This document shows, in pieces, positions 7,275 through 15,114 of a stretch of DNA of 38,758 nucleotides. Position numbers and translations under genes: made by a program. The notes under the pieces were generated by a model. That model worked only from the letters and a program-made list of their open reading frames with translations. It did no database searches and was not told where the DNA came from. Location: positions 1-38,758 of the forward strand of contig JAKVBG010000038.1 in NCBI GenBank assembly GCA_022447605.1, given 5' to 3'. Within the stretch, counting starts at the first letter, position 1. Every line of letters begins with the position of its first letter. The DNA comes from Mariniblastus sp. (GTDB lineage Bacteria; Planctomycetota; Planctomycetia; Pirellulales; Pirellulaceae).

Positions 7275-8870
7275 GTGGCAAAAAAGCGAATCATTATTTT
7301 GGGAGGCGGTTTCGCCGGGGCCAACACGGCCCTGCAATTGGAACGCAAATTGCGACGCCGGGATGATGTCGAAGTCGTCCTGGTCAGCAAAGAAAACTAC
7401 ATGGTGTTTCAACCGATGTTACCCGAGGTGATTTCCGGCAACATCGGCATCCTGGACACGGTCATACCGATCCGCCGGATGGCCCCAAGGACCCAGCTCT
7501 ATCTCCGGTCGGTCGAGCATGTCGATGTCAAGAAACAACAGGTGACGCTGTCGCCCGGCTTTGATTCGGCGGCGACCGTTCTGGAATACGATCACCTGGT
7601 CGTGACCCTGGGCAACGTGGCCGACTTCCGCCAGATGCCCGGGTTGCATGACCACGCATTCCCGTTCAAAAACCTGGTCCACGCCTTGAGACTGAGGGAT
7701 CACCTGATTCGCGTCCTCAGCGAAGCCGCCATCACGACCGACCCGAATCTCCGCCAGCAATTGCTGACCTTTGTCATCGGTGGCGGCGGTTTCTCCGGGG
7801 TGGAAGTTTGCGCCGAACTGAATGATTTTGTCCGGGACTGTGCGCGGCGCTATTTCGCCATCGATCCAGACGAGATCCGCGTGGTTCTGGTCCATGACGG
7901 GGAGCGGATCCTGAACCGGGAAATGCCGGAAAAACTCGCCCTGTATGCTCAGGAGCTGCTGAAGAAAAGGGGCGTTGAGTTCATCTTCAAGATGCGACTC
8001 CAGACAGCGACGCCCGAATTCGCCCTGTTGGCTGACGGAGAACGCATCCCGACAAGGACCTTGGTTTCCAGCGTGCCCTCCAGCCCGAACCCGGTGGTCC
8101 TGCGTTTGGCTGTACCCCTGAACCGAGGCCGTATCCAGTCCGATCTCAAAATGCAGGTCGAAGGGTTTGACAATCTCTGGGCCCTTGGTGACTGCGCCCT
8201 GATCCCGAACCCGCAAGAAGATGGATTCTGTCCCCCGACTGCCCAGTTCGCCGTACGCCAGGCAAAGACCTGTGCCCAAAACATCGTGGCCGCCATCGAC
8301 GGCCTTCCGCAGACTGATTTTACCTTTTCGGAACTTGGCAAGATGGCCTCCCTCGGTCATCGCCGGGCTATCATCCGGATGTTCGACGCAATCAACTTGC
8401 ACGGCTTTCTGGCGTGGCTGGTGTGGCGAATGGCCTACTGGGTCAAGTTGCCCGGATTCGATCGTAAGATCAAGGTTGGCATGTCATGGTTGATGGATAT
8501 TTTCTGTGGCCGTGAGCTGGTGCAAACCGGCATGGACAAACCGACCTCCCTGATCGAAGCGCATTACGAGGCAGGAGAAATGGTAGTCCGTCGAGGAGAT
8601 TCCCGAACAGGTGTCTCGATCATCCTGGCCGGTTCGGCTGAAATCCTTTCGGAGAAAGAGGGGACCGACCCCCAAGTGGTCGATGAATTGGGACCGGGTG
8701 ACTGTTTCGGTGTGACGGAATTCCTGGAGAAGTCCGAAGTCAAAAACAGTATACGCTGCCGTGAAACGATGGACATCGTGGTCTACAAGAAACAGGAGCT
8801 GGAGCCACTCCTGTTGCTACCGGAGGTCCGCCGCAGTTTTGAAAATTTGCGAATGAAAAACGAGGAATAA
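7275..8870 (+). CDS. Type II NADH dehydrogenase-like FAD oxidoreductase with C-terminal cyclic-nucleotide-binding-like domain
   Basis: 531 residues; ordinary NDH-2 is about 400-450. Residues 1-410 are a two-dinucleotide-fold oxidoreductase: FAD motif GGGFAG at 10-15, NAD(P)H motif GGGGFSG at 169-175, and the flavin-binding LGDCA at 304-308. The segment around 365-410 is amphipathic and probably membrane-associating. Residues 430-515 read as a cyclic-nucleotide-binding fold (EAGEMVVRRGDS, then LAGSAEILSE, then LGPGDCFGVTEFL). In the phosphate-binding cassette the usual FGE is FGV and the usual arginine is not in register, so cAMP binding is doubtful. It likely oxidises NADH and reduces quinone without pumping protons. 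The start is GTG with no strong Shine-Dalgarno. PoxB starts 5 bases after the stop. Confidence 0.88.
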   Translation: MAKKRIIILGGGFAGANTALQLERKLRRRDDVEVVLVSKENYMVFQPMLPEVISGNIGILDTVIPIRRMAPRTQLYLRSVEHVDVKKQQVTLSPGFDSAATVLEYDHLVVTLGNVADFRQMPGLHDHAFPFKNLVHALRLRDHLIRVLSEAAITTDPNLRQQLLTFVIGGGGFSGVEVCAELNDFVRDCARRYFAIDPDEIRVVLVHDGERILNREMPEKLALYAQELLKKRGVEFIFKMRLQTATPEFALLADGERIPTRTLVSSVPSSPNPVVLRLAVPLNRGRIQSDLKMQVEGFDNLWALGDCALIPNPQEDGFCPPTAQFAVRQAKTCAQNIVAAIDGLPQTDFTFSELGKMASLGHRRAIIRMFDAINLHGFLAWLVWRMAYWVKLPGFDRKIKVGMSWLMDIFCGRELVQTGMDKPTSLIEAHYEAGEMVVRRGDSRTGVSIILAGSAEILSEKEGTDPQVVDELGPGDCFGVTEFLEKSEVKNSIRCRETMDIVVYKKQELEPLLLLPEVRRSFENLRMKNEE

Positions 8871-8874
8871 ATCA

Positions 8875-10617
8875 ATGCATCAAAATGTTTGTCAAAACCT
8901 GCTGGACATCCTGGCCGGGGCTGGAGTGCGACAGATTTTTGGCGTCACCGGGGATGCTTTGAACGCATTTCTGGATGCCATCCGGAAGGACGATCGTTTC
9001 GAGTGGATCGGGGTACGTCACGAGGAAAACGCCGCCTACATGGCATACGCCCAGGCGGAATTGACCGGGGGCATCGGGGTTTGTGCCGGGACAGTCGGAC
9101 CAGGGGCCCTGCACCTGATCAACGGCCTTTACAACGCAAAACGGGAAGGTGCCGGCGTGGTCGCCATTACGGGGCAGGTCGCCCACAGTGAACGTGGCAG
9201 CAGTTATTTCCAGGAAGTCAACCTGACCCGGATGTTCAATGATATCTGCTCCTACCAGGCCGTCATCGACTCACCACAGCAAATGCCACGGCTTGCCGAG
9301 ATCGCTGTCCAAAAAGCACTGATCGAGCGTTCCGTGACCCGGATTGAACTGCCGATCGACGTGACGACTGCCAAGGTCACCTCGCAACATTTCATGCACC
9401 CATTGGTCATGCAACAATCACGCGTGCTTCCACCGGAGGCCGAACTGGACAAGGCAGCCGAGCTCATCAACCAGGGGAGGCGGGTCGCTTTTTTCTGTGG
9501 CATCGGTTGTCGCGGTGCCAAGCAGGAAGTCATCCAGTTGGCGGAAAAACTGTCGGCACCGATCGTTCATACGCTCCGGGCCAAAGACATCTTTGACTGT
9601 GGCGACCCCAACGTCGTCGGGCTGACCGGCCTGATCGGAAACCCCTCGGGCTACCACGCGATATGGAACTGCGAAGTCCTGGTCATGCTGGGCACCAACT
9701 TCCCGTACGATGGATTTATCCCCGACGGAATCGAAGTCATCCAGGTCGATTACAAGGTCGAGAATATCGGTCGTCGAGCACCCGTTAACGTTGGGTTGGT
9801 CGGCACGATCAAGGACACGCTCGCCGAACTGGAACCTCGCATCGAACCAAAGACGTCCGACAAGTTCCTGCCAGGGCTGGAGCGGATGAAGAAAAAATGG
9901 TTGAACCAGATGGAGAAACAGGCTTCCCTGACGCGCACCGACGAACCCCTGCACCCCCAGTTGTTTGCCAGGGCGATCAGCGATCGGGCCTCCGATGACG
10001 CCGTGTTCGGGGTAGACGTCGGTGAATGCGTGGTCTGGATCGCCCGCCAGGTCCACATGACCGGGGACCGCCGAATGCTTGGTTCCTTCAATCATGGTTC
10101 CCTGGGGGCCGGCTTGCCGGTCACCATTGGCGCCTCGGCTCTGGATCCGCAGCGACAGGCCTGGGCTTTCTGTGGCGACGGAGGATTCGCCATGTCGATG
10201 CAGGATTTTGTAACGGCGGTCCGGTTCAATTGGCCGATCAAGGTGATCGTGTTCAACAACTCGGAACTCGGCTTTGTCAAAATGGAAATGGAAGTCGCCG
10301 GGCTCCCCCTCTACCCCGATGCCACCGGCCTGGTCAATCCGAATTTTGCCGACTTTGCCAAGGCCTGCGGCGGCGATGGCGTCAAGGTGGAACACGCCGA
10401 CCAGATCGTTCCCGCCGTCGAAGCGGCCATCGCCTCGGACAAGCCATTCGTGATCGATGCGGTGGTCAGTCCTGGCGAATTGACCATGCCCCCCACCATC
10501 ACGATCAAGGAAGCCTGGGGCTTTGGCATTTCCAAGGTCAAGGAAGCGATCATGGGCTTGAAAGGTGACCATGAGCAATGGAAGGGATGGCGGGATGAAT
10601 TCAAGGCTAATCTGTAG
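8875..10617 (+). CDS. poxB: Pyruvate:quinone oxidoreductase / pyruvate oxidase-type ThDP enzyme
   Basis: 580 residues, close to E. coli PoxB (572). The ThDP-activating glutamate is E50 (RHEENAAY). The diphosphate/metal motif runs from GDG at 434-436 to NN at 461-462. The segment FNNSELGFVKMEMEVAG matches the PoxB signature rather than that of acetolactate synthase. The expected reaction is pyruvate to acetate plus CO2 with FAD passing electrons to membrane quinone. The extreme C-terminus differs from the E. coli lipid-binding helix but is still lysine/tryptophan-rich (EQWKGWRDEFKANL), so membrane docking is plausible though unproven. It has a good Shine-Dalgarno (GAGGA), lies 4 bp after NDH-2 and 25 bp before malic enzyme. 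Another 2-oxo acid oxidase is the alternative. Confidence 0.87.
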   Translation: MHQNVCQNLLDILAGAGVRQIFGVTGDALNAFLDAIRKDDRFEWIGVRHEENAAYMAYAQAELTGGIGVCAGTVGPGALHLINGLYNAKREGAGVVAITGQVAHSERGSSYFQEVNLTRMFNDICSYQAVIDSPQQMPRLAEIAVQKALIERSVTRIELPIDVTTAKVTSQHFMHPLVMQQSRVLPPEAELDKAAELINQGRRVAFFCGIGCRGAKQEVIQLAEKLSAPIVHTLRAKDIFDCGDPNVVGLTGLIGNPSGYHAIWNCEVLVMLGTNFPYDGFIPDGIEVIQVDYKVENIGRRAPVNVGLVGTIKDTLAELEPRIEPKTSDKFLPGLERMKKKWLNQMEKQASLTRTDEPLHPQLFARAISDRASDDAVFGVDVGECVVWIARQVHMTGDRRMLGSFNHGSLGAGLPVTIGASALDPQRQAWAFCGDGGFAMSMQDFVTAVRFNWPIKVIVFNNSELGFVKMEMEVAGLPLYPDATGLVNPNFADFAKACGGDGVKVEHADQIVPAVEAAIASDKPFVIDAVVSPGELTMPPTITIKEAWGFGISKVKEAIMGLKGDHEQWKGWRDEFKANL

Positions 10618-10642
10618 ACACGACACACAAGGAAAACGTTAA

Positions 10643-12349
10643 ATGAACGAACTAGACAACGCACATGAGAAAATCCAGACCATTCCGGAGTCTGTTTCAG
10701 GTCAAGCCCTGCTGGACCTGCCCCTGCTGAACAAGGGTACCGCTTTCTCGATCGAAGAACGACATGCGCTCGGTTTGATGGGACTGCTGCCCCCGCACGT
10801 CGAGACGATCGAACAGCAGGTCGAGCGTTGTTACGAGTCATTCAATCTGGAGCCGACCAACCTGGACAAGCATATCTTTTTGCGGGAACTACAGGACACC
10901 AACGAGACACTCTTCTATCGCCTCGTCCTGGATTATATCGCCGAAATGCTACCGATCATCTATACGCCAGTGGTAGGTGAGGCGTGCCAAAAATTCAGCC
11001 ACATCTACCGGCGCCCACGTGGTTTGTTTATCTCCTACCCGGAAAGGGAACATATGGATGAAATCCTTTCCAATTGCGCGCTCGACCATGTCGAGGCGAT
11101 CGTGGTTACCGATGGAGAGCGAATCCTGGGACTGGGCGACCAGGGAGCGGGCGGAATGGGTATTCCGGTCGGCAAGCTCTCGCTGTACACGGCCATCGGA
11201 GGAATCGACCCAACCACAACCCTGCCGATCATGCTGGATGTGGGGACCAACAACCAGGACCGGCTGGCGGATCCTGATTATATCGGTTGGCGAAATGAAC
11301 GGATTACAGGGGACGACTACGACCAGTTCATTGAATCATTCGTCTCGGCAATCATGAAGGCCGTTCCCGACGTGTTACTGCAATTCGAGGACTTCGCCTC
11401 GCGCCATGCGTCCCCGATCCTGGCCAAGTACCGTGATCGCCTGTGCACCTTCAATGATGACATCCAGGGAACCGCAGCCGTTACGACAGGGACCATCCTG
11501 GCCGCCGCCGCCGCCACGGGCCGGGAACTGGATGATCACCGGGTCGTCATGCTGGGCGCCGGTTCCGCCGGCATCGGGATCAGCAATCAACTTGTGGCGA
11601 CCATGGTTTCTACCGGCATGAGTGAAGCGGAAGCCCGATCTCGATTTTTCGTGATTGACAGTCATGGGCTGATCCACGACGGCCGAACCGACCTGGCTCC
11701 CTACAAGGTTCCCTTCCAACAGAAGTTGGCAGACCTCGCCGACTGGCAACGTGCCCCTGGCAATGAAATCAGCTTTGAAGATACGGTCAAGAACGCTCAC
11801 CCGACGATCCTGGTCGGCGTCACCGGGCAACCGGGGGTTTTCACCAAAGAGATTATCGAGGAGATGGCCTCCCATTGTGATCGCCCTATCATTTTCCCCC
11901 TATCCAATCCTACCTCCCGCTGCGAGGCGGACCCCCAGGACCTGATCAACTGGACCCAGGGGAAAGCAATCATGGCTACCGGCAGCCCATTCGACCCGGT
12001 GCATTATGAAGGTCACGATTTCCCGATCGCCCAGTGCAACAACAGCTATATCTTTCCGGCCATGGGACTGGGAGTTCTGGCCAGCAAGGCGAGAAGGGTC
12101 ACCGATGAGATGTTCATGGTCGCCGCCATTGCCCTCAAGGAGTTTTCACCGGTCGTGAAAGATCCGCAAGGTGAACTGCTACCCCCACTCACCGACCTGC
12201 GCAAACTGGCCCGTCATATTGCTATGGCGGTTGGCAAGAAAGCCCAGGAACAGGGAATGGCCGACAAGATCAGCGAAGAAGAGTTGGCACGGAAAGTCGA
12301 CGAAAAAATGTGGCGGCCGGACTACCCGACTTTGGTTCGAAGTCGGTAA
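10643..12349 (+). CDS. maeA: NAD-dependent malic enzyme (MaeA/SfcA type)
   Basis: 568 residues, matching the large malic enzyme class of E. coli MaeA and animal enzymes. Catalytic tyrosine Y107 lies in IIYTPVVG and catalytic lysine K178 in GIPVGKLSLY. R160 in GERILGLGD binds malate. The metal ligands are E249, D250 (QFEDF) and D273 (NDDIQGT). The NAD(P) fold starts with GAGSAG at 305-310. It decarboxylates malate to pyruvate, CO2 and NAD(P)H in the cytoplasm. Preference for NAD over NADP is inferred from family resemblance only. A clear AAGGAA precedes the ATG by about 8 nt. Directly downstream of poxB, it would supply pyruvate to PoxB and NADH to NDH-2. Confidence 0.93.
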   Translation: MNELDNAHEKIQTIPESVSGQALLDLPLLNKGTAFSIEERHALGLMGLLPPHVETIEQQVERCYESFNLEPTNLDKHIFLRELQDTNETLFYRLVLDYIAEMLPIIYTPVVGEACQKFSHIYRRPRGLFISYPEREHMDEILSNCALDHVEAIVVTDGERILGLGDQGAGGMGIPVGKLSLYTAIGGIDPTTTLPIMLDVGTNNQDRLADPDYIGWRNERITGDDYDQFIESFVSAIMKAVPDVLLQFEDFASRHASPILAKYRDRLCTFNDDIQGTAAVTTGTILAAAAATGRELDDHRVVMLGAGSAGIGISNQLVATMVSTGMSEAEARSRFFVIDSHGLIHDGRTDLAPYKVPFQQKLADLADWQRAPGNEISFEDTVKNAHPTILVGVTGQPGVFTKEIIEEMASHCDRPIIFPLSNPTSRCEADPQDLINWTQGKAIMATGSPFDPVHYEGHDFPIAQCNNSYIFPAMGLGVLASKARRVTDEMFMVAAIALKEFSPVVKDPQGELLPPLTDLRKLARHIAMAVGKKAQEQGMADKISEEELARKVDEKMWRPDYPTLVRSR

Positions 12350-12417
12350 AATTGACACTCACCAACTATACAATGGACCTACAAAACGAAACTGTTTGAA
12401 CTTATGGAGCGCCTCAA

Positions 12418-13665
12418 ATGACCTTCGATATCATGCAATATGAACCGAAAGGTGATAAGAAGAATTCGGATTTCTTTAACGAGTACCGGATTAAGATCTA
12501 CGAACGGCGCGCCGCCAGTGGCCTCGACGAATTACTCGGAAACATCCGGGCCCTGGTCGTCCATGTGGATGCGGGCGACGGCATCGCCTACATGGAAGAA
12601 CTTTACACCATGACGCCGTACCGGTTTACCGCGGCCTATCGCAGTGACACGCACAACATCTACATCCTGACCACGCAACCTGATTATCCTCGGCTCATTT
12701 TGCTGGAACCACTCGATCCGGACTACGAGGACGACCTGCGTCGCATGAACATGATGTACCCCCTGGCCAGCGCCAAGCCAAACGCTCGGTACGTGGGCGA
12801 AGTTTTCCACACCCAGGATATGGAAGAAACCCGCAAGGTACTCGAATCCCATAACATCCGCTTCCACTACCCGGGCGAGACAGAAAATGCATTTTATGCC
12901 AACGAGCATTTCTGGTTCACCTTTCCCTCCGACTTCACCTTCAACCGAATCGGCTACACCAGTTTTGGCATGGACGATTACGACAAATTACAGTTGGGCG
13001 AGCGGTTCGATCTGACGGACCAACAAATGGCTGTACTCAATGAACATGACGCGAGGGTCCGGGAACTGGGCATCCCCGATCTACTGAAGGGTGTCGACCA
13101 TATGGCGACTCGGATCCTGGCCGGCGAACGGGAAGACGCGATTCTCGAATTCCTCACCATGTCGAATTATTATTTCTGGGGTGCCTACAACATCTCGGAA
13201 ATGAACTCGTCGACGAATGTCAATCGGAATCACAATGTAACCGACGACAAACATTCCCCAGCCAAGGTCTTCACTGCCAACAACACGGCCTCCTTCATCA
13301 ATTCGTTTGACAACCTGCCGATGCCAACGGAGGATTTCGTCCGCAACTACGGGCGTCGCATGCACCACATCGCCTATGAAGTCCTGGATGGCGACCACAG
13401 CTCAGGCATGAAGAATGTGGACTACGTGGTCGGTGAACTGCACAAACAGCAAATCCCCTTCTTGGCTCATATCGTCGGTGAATGTACTGACACGCCCGAT
13501 TTAAAGCAGATATTCTCAAAACATTCCAAGTACTCCATCCTGATCACGGAGTACATCGAGCGATGCCATCACTTCAAGGGCTTCTTTACCAAGCAGAACG
13601 TTGCCTCCCTGACCCAGGCAGCCGGCAAAGACGAAAGGTACGTTCACGGACAAGTCTTTGACTAA
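12418..13665 (+). CDS. HPPD-like double VOC-domain protein, probable non-heme iron enzyme
   Basis: 415 residues with two vicinal-oxygen-chelate-like halves (about 38-200 and 222-390), the layout of 4-hydroxyphenylpyruvate dioxygenase. The C-terminal half keeps three candidate metal ligands in the HPPD order: H228 (GVDHMATRIL), H316 or H317 (RMHHIAYEV) and E378 (ILITEYIERC). Overall similarity to classical HPPD looks low, and the FGEGNF-type C-terminal signature is replaced by a HHFKGFFTKQN segment. The substrate may therefore differ. A Shine-Dalgarno GGAG sits 8 nt before the ATG. It follows malic enzyme after 68 bp and is the last + strand gene of the block; the convergent glycosyltransferase gene ends only 29 bp away. 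Family assignment is moderate; function is unknown. Confidence 0.65.
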   Translation: MTFDIMQYEPKGDKKNSDFFNEYRIKIYERRAASGLDELLGNIRALVVHVDAGDGIAYMEELYTMTPYRFTAAYRSDTHNIYILTTQPDYPRLILLEPLDPDYEDDLRRMNMMYPLASAKPNARYVGEVFHTQDMEETRKVLESHNIRFHYPGETENAFYANEHFWFTFPSDFTFNRIGYTSFGMDDYDKLQLGERFDLTDQQMAVLNEHDARVRELGIPDLLKGVDHMATRILAGEREDAILEFLTMSNYYFWGAYNISEMNSSTNVNRNHNVTDDKHSPAKVFTANNTASFINSFDNLPMPTEDFVRNYGRRMHHIAYEVLDGDHSSGMKNVDYVVGELHKQQIPFLAHIVGECTDTPDLKQIFSKHSKYSILITEYIERCHHFKGFFTKQNVASLTQAAGKDERYVHGQVFD

Positions 13666-13694
13666 ACCGACCGGCAGCCATCATCCAAATGGAA

Positions 13695-14852
13695 CTAGGT
13701 CCGGTCCGATTCCGTGTCGACCTGGGGCTGCCATGGGCCCCGCTGCGGTTCGGGAAAAACGAAGCTGCGGCGGCCGATAAAATTCAGGAGAAAACCGACA
13801 ACCGACGCCACGGTCTTGGCCAACATCGGGGCCAGGCCCAGGTTGACTAACAGGACTGTCGTCAGGACATCGACTGAGCCGACCAGCAGTACCACCCCAA
13901 AATAGACAAACAGTTCCGTTCCTGTCGACCAGCGGGCACCATGACGGAACAACAACCAGATACAAAGGCTGTAATTGAGAACCGCAGCCAGAATAAAGGC
14001 CGCCGCCGCCGAGAAGACCAACCCGCCGGTCAGGGCCAACAGGGAGCCAAACGCAACCAGATTGAATAGCGCCGCCACCGCACCAATCATCAAGTAAATC
14101 AGCAACTGCATGACCAAGGGTCCGCGGTTCGCATTGTATTTCACCACGCAATACAGGGCGCGCATCCCGTCGCGGAAGCCAATCTTCTTTCCTTCCGCAT
14201 AGGTTCGGCCGAAGTAGGAAATGCCAACTTCGCAGACCCGCAGTCGCTGGCCGGCAACTTTTGCCGTGATTTCAGGCTCAAATCCGAACCGGTCCTCTTC
14301 GATTTCCATCTCCTCCAACACCTCCCGCCGGAAAACCTTGTAACACGTCTCCATATCGGTCAGGTTCATGTCGGTAAACATGTTGGAAAGTGTGGTCAGA
14401 AACTTATTGCCAAGAGAATGCCAAAAGTAGAGGACACGGTGGGCACCCGCATTCAGGAAACGCGAACCGTAAACCACGTCCGCGTCGCCACTCTCGAGCG
14501 GTTCCAGTAAGCGCACCAGGTCATGCGGATCATACTCAAGGTCGGCATCCTGAATGGCAACCCAGTCCCCGGTCGCCAACTTGAACCCCGTTCTCAGGGC
14601 CGCCCCTTTGCCCTGATTTCGATCATGGGAATGGACCGAAACCTGGGGATGGTTACGTGCGTACTCCCGCGCGATAGCGAGACTCCGGTCGACCGAACCA
14701 TCATCGATCACGATCACCTCCAGGCCGAGTTCGGGCCGGGATTCAAACGCCGCGAGTAAACGATCGAGGCAACGCCTCAGGGTCCTTTGCTCGTTGTAAC
14801 ACGGCAAGACCACGGAAACCGTGCAACCAGTTTGGGAATCGGATTCATTCAT
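13695..14852 (-). CDS. Family 2 glycosyltransferase with C-terminal GtrA-like membrane domain
   Basis: 385 residues from the ATG at 14852. Residues 11-235 form a GT-A fold of the dolichol-phosphate-mannose-synthase/polyprenol type: VVLPCYNE (14-21), DDGSVDRS (50-57), and the nucleotide-sugar/metal motif in IQDADLEYDP (99-108). Residues about 245-370 hold four hydrophobic helices with a GtrA-like pattern. The likely role is to make a polyprenyl-phosphate-linked sugar on the cytoplasmic face and help move it across the membrane for envelope or glycoprotein glycosylation. An in-frame start further upstream (14954) would add 34 unlikely residues with no homology to the fold. The gene lies 248 bp downstream of the FG-GAP gene on the same strand. 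Confidence 0.9.
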   Translation of the reverse strand: MNESDSQTGCTVSVVLPCYNEQRTLRRCLDRLLAAFESRPELGLEVIVIDDGSVDRSLAIAREYARNHPQVSVHSHDRNQGKGAALRTGFKLATGDWVAIQDADLEYDPHDLVRLLEPLESGDADVVYGSRFLNAGAHRVLYFWHSLGNKFLTTLSNMFTDMNLTDMETCYKVFRREVLEEMEIEEDRFGFEPEITAKVAGQRLRVCEVGISYFGRTYAEGKKIGFRDGMRALYCVVKYNANRGPLVMQLLIYLMIGAVAALFNLVAFGSLLALTGGLVFSAAAAFILAAVLNYSLCIWLLFRHGARWSTGTELFVYFGVVLLVGSVDVLTTVLLVNLGLAPMLAKTVASVVGFLLNFIGRRSFVFPEPQRGPWQPQVDTESDRT

Positions 14853-14925
14853 CTCGGTTGCTGCCGTCCCCTGCGGAATCCCATGTCGTGACTCGAAGCC
14901 TGATGGTGAATGGCAAAGCCAACTT

Positions 14926-14946
14926 GCGGGCCAACGCTTGGCCCGC
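14926..14946 (-). promoter_or_regulatory. Perfect 9-bp GC-rich hairpin in the leader of the glycosyltransferase gene
   Basis: The two arms GCGGGCCAA and TTGGCCCGC pair without mismatch around a 3-base loop, 74 bp upstream of the glycosyltransferase start. No T-run follows on either strand, so it is not a standard intrinsic terminator. On the - strand a perfect TTGACA hexamer sits just before it, but no matching -10 is seen. It may be an mRNA leader structure or a protein-binding palindrome. Confidence 0.5.
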
Positions 14947-15090
14947 CTTGTCAAATCAGGAGAACATCAGCAAGTTGAAACAATCGTCACTCCGCCCCCG
15001 GTTCCTCGAGGCGGAAACCGGTCTCCTGGTGGACTAGCTGAACGTAACATGACGTCCGGCAACCGACAATTTGAACGGCACGATTTCAAG

Positions 15091-15114
15091 AAAAAACAAA
15101 CTACTGATCAGCAG
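15091..15114 (-). terminator. Weak candidate intrinsic terminator after the FG-GAP/ASPIC-UnbV gene
   Basis: On the - strand the stop codon lies within a 5-bp hairpin (CTGCT, loop GATC, AGTAG), directly followed by TTTGTTTTTT. The stem is short and contains one G-U pair, so termination may be incomplete and the glycosyltransferase gene may be partly co-transcribed. Confidence 0.35.

Noticed and set aside
9418..10626. 402-codon - strand open frame
   Set aside because: Lies opposite poxB, whose catalytic motifs are certain; composition is shadow-like.
12352..12374. TTGACA and TACAAT upstream of the HPPD-like gene as a promoter
   Set aside because: The spacer is only 11 bp, too short for sigma70.
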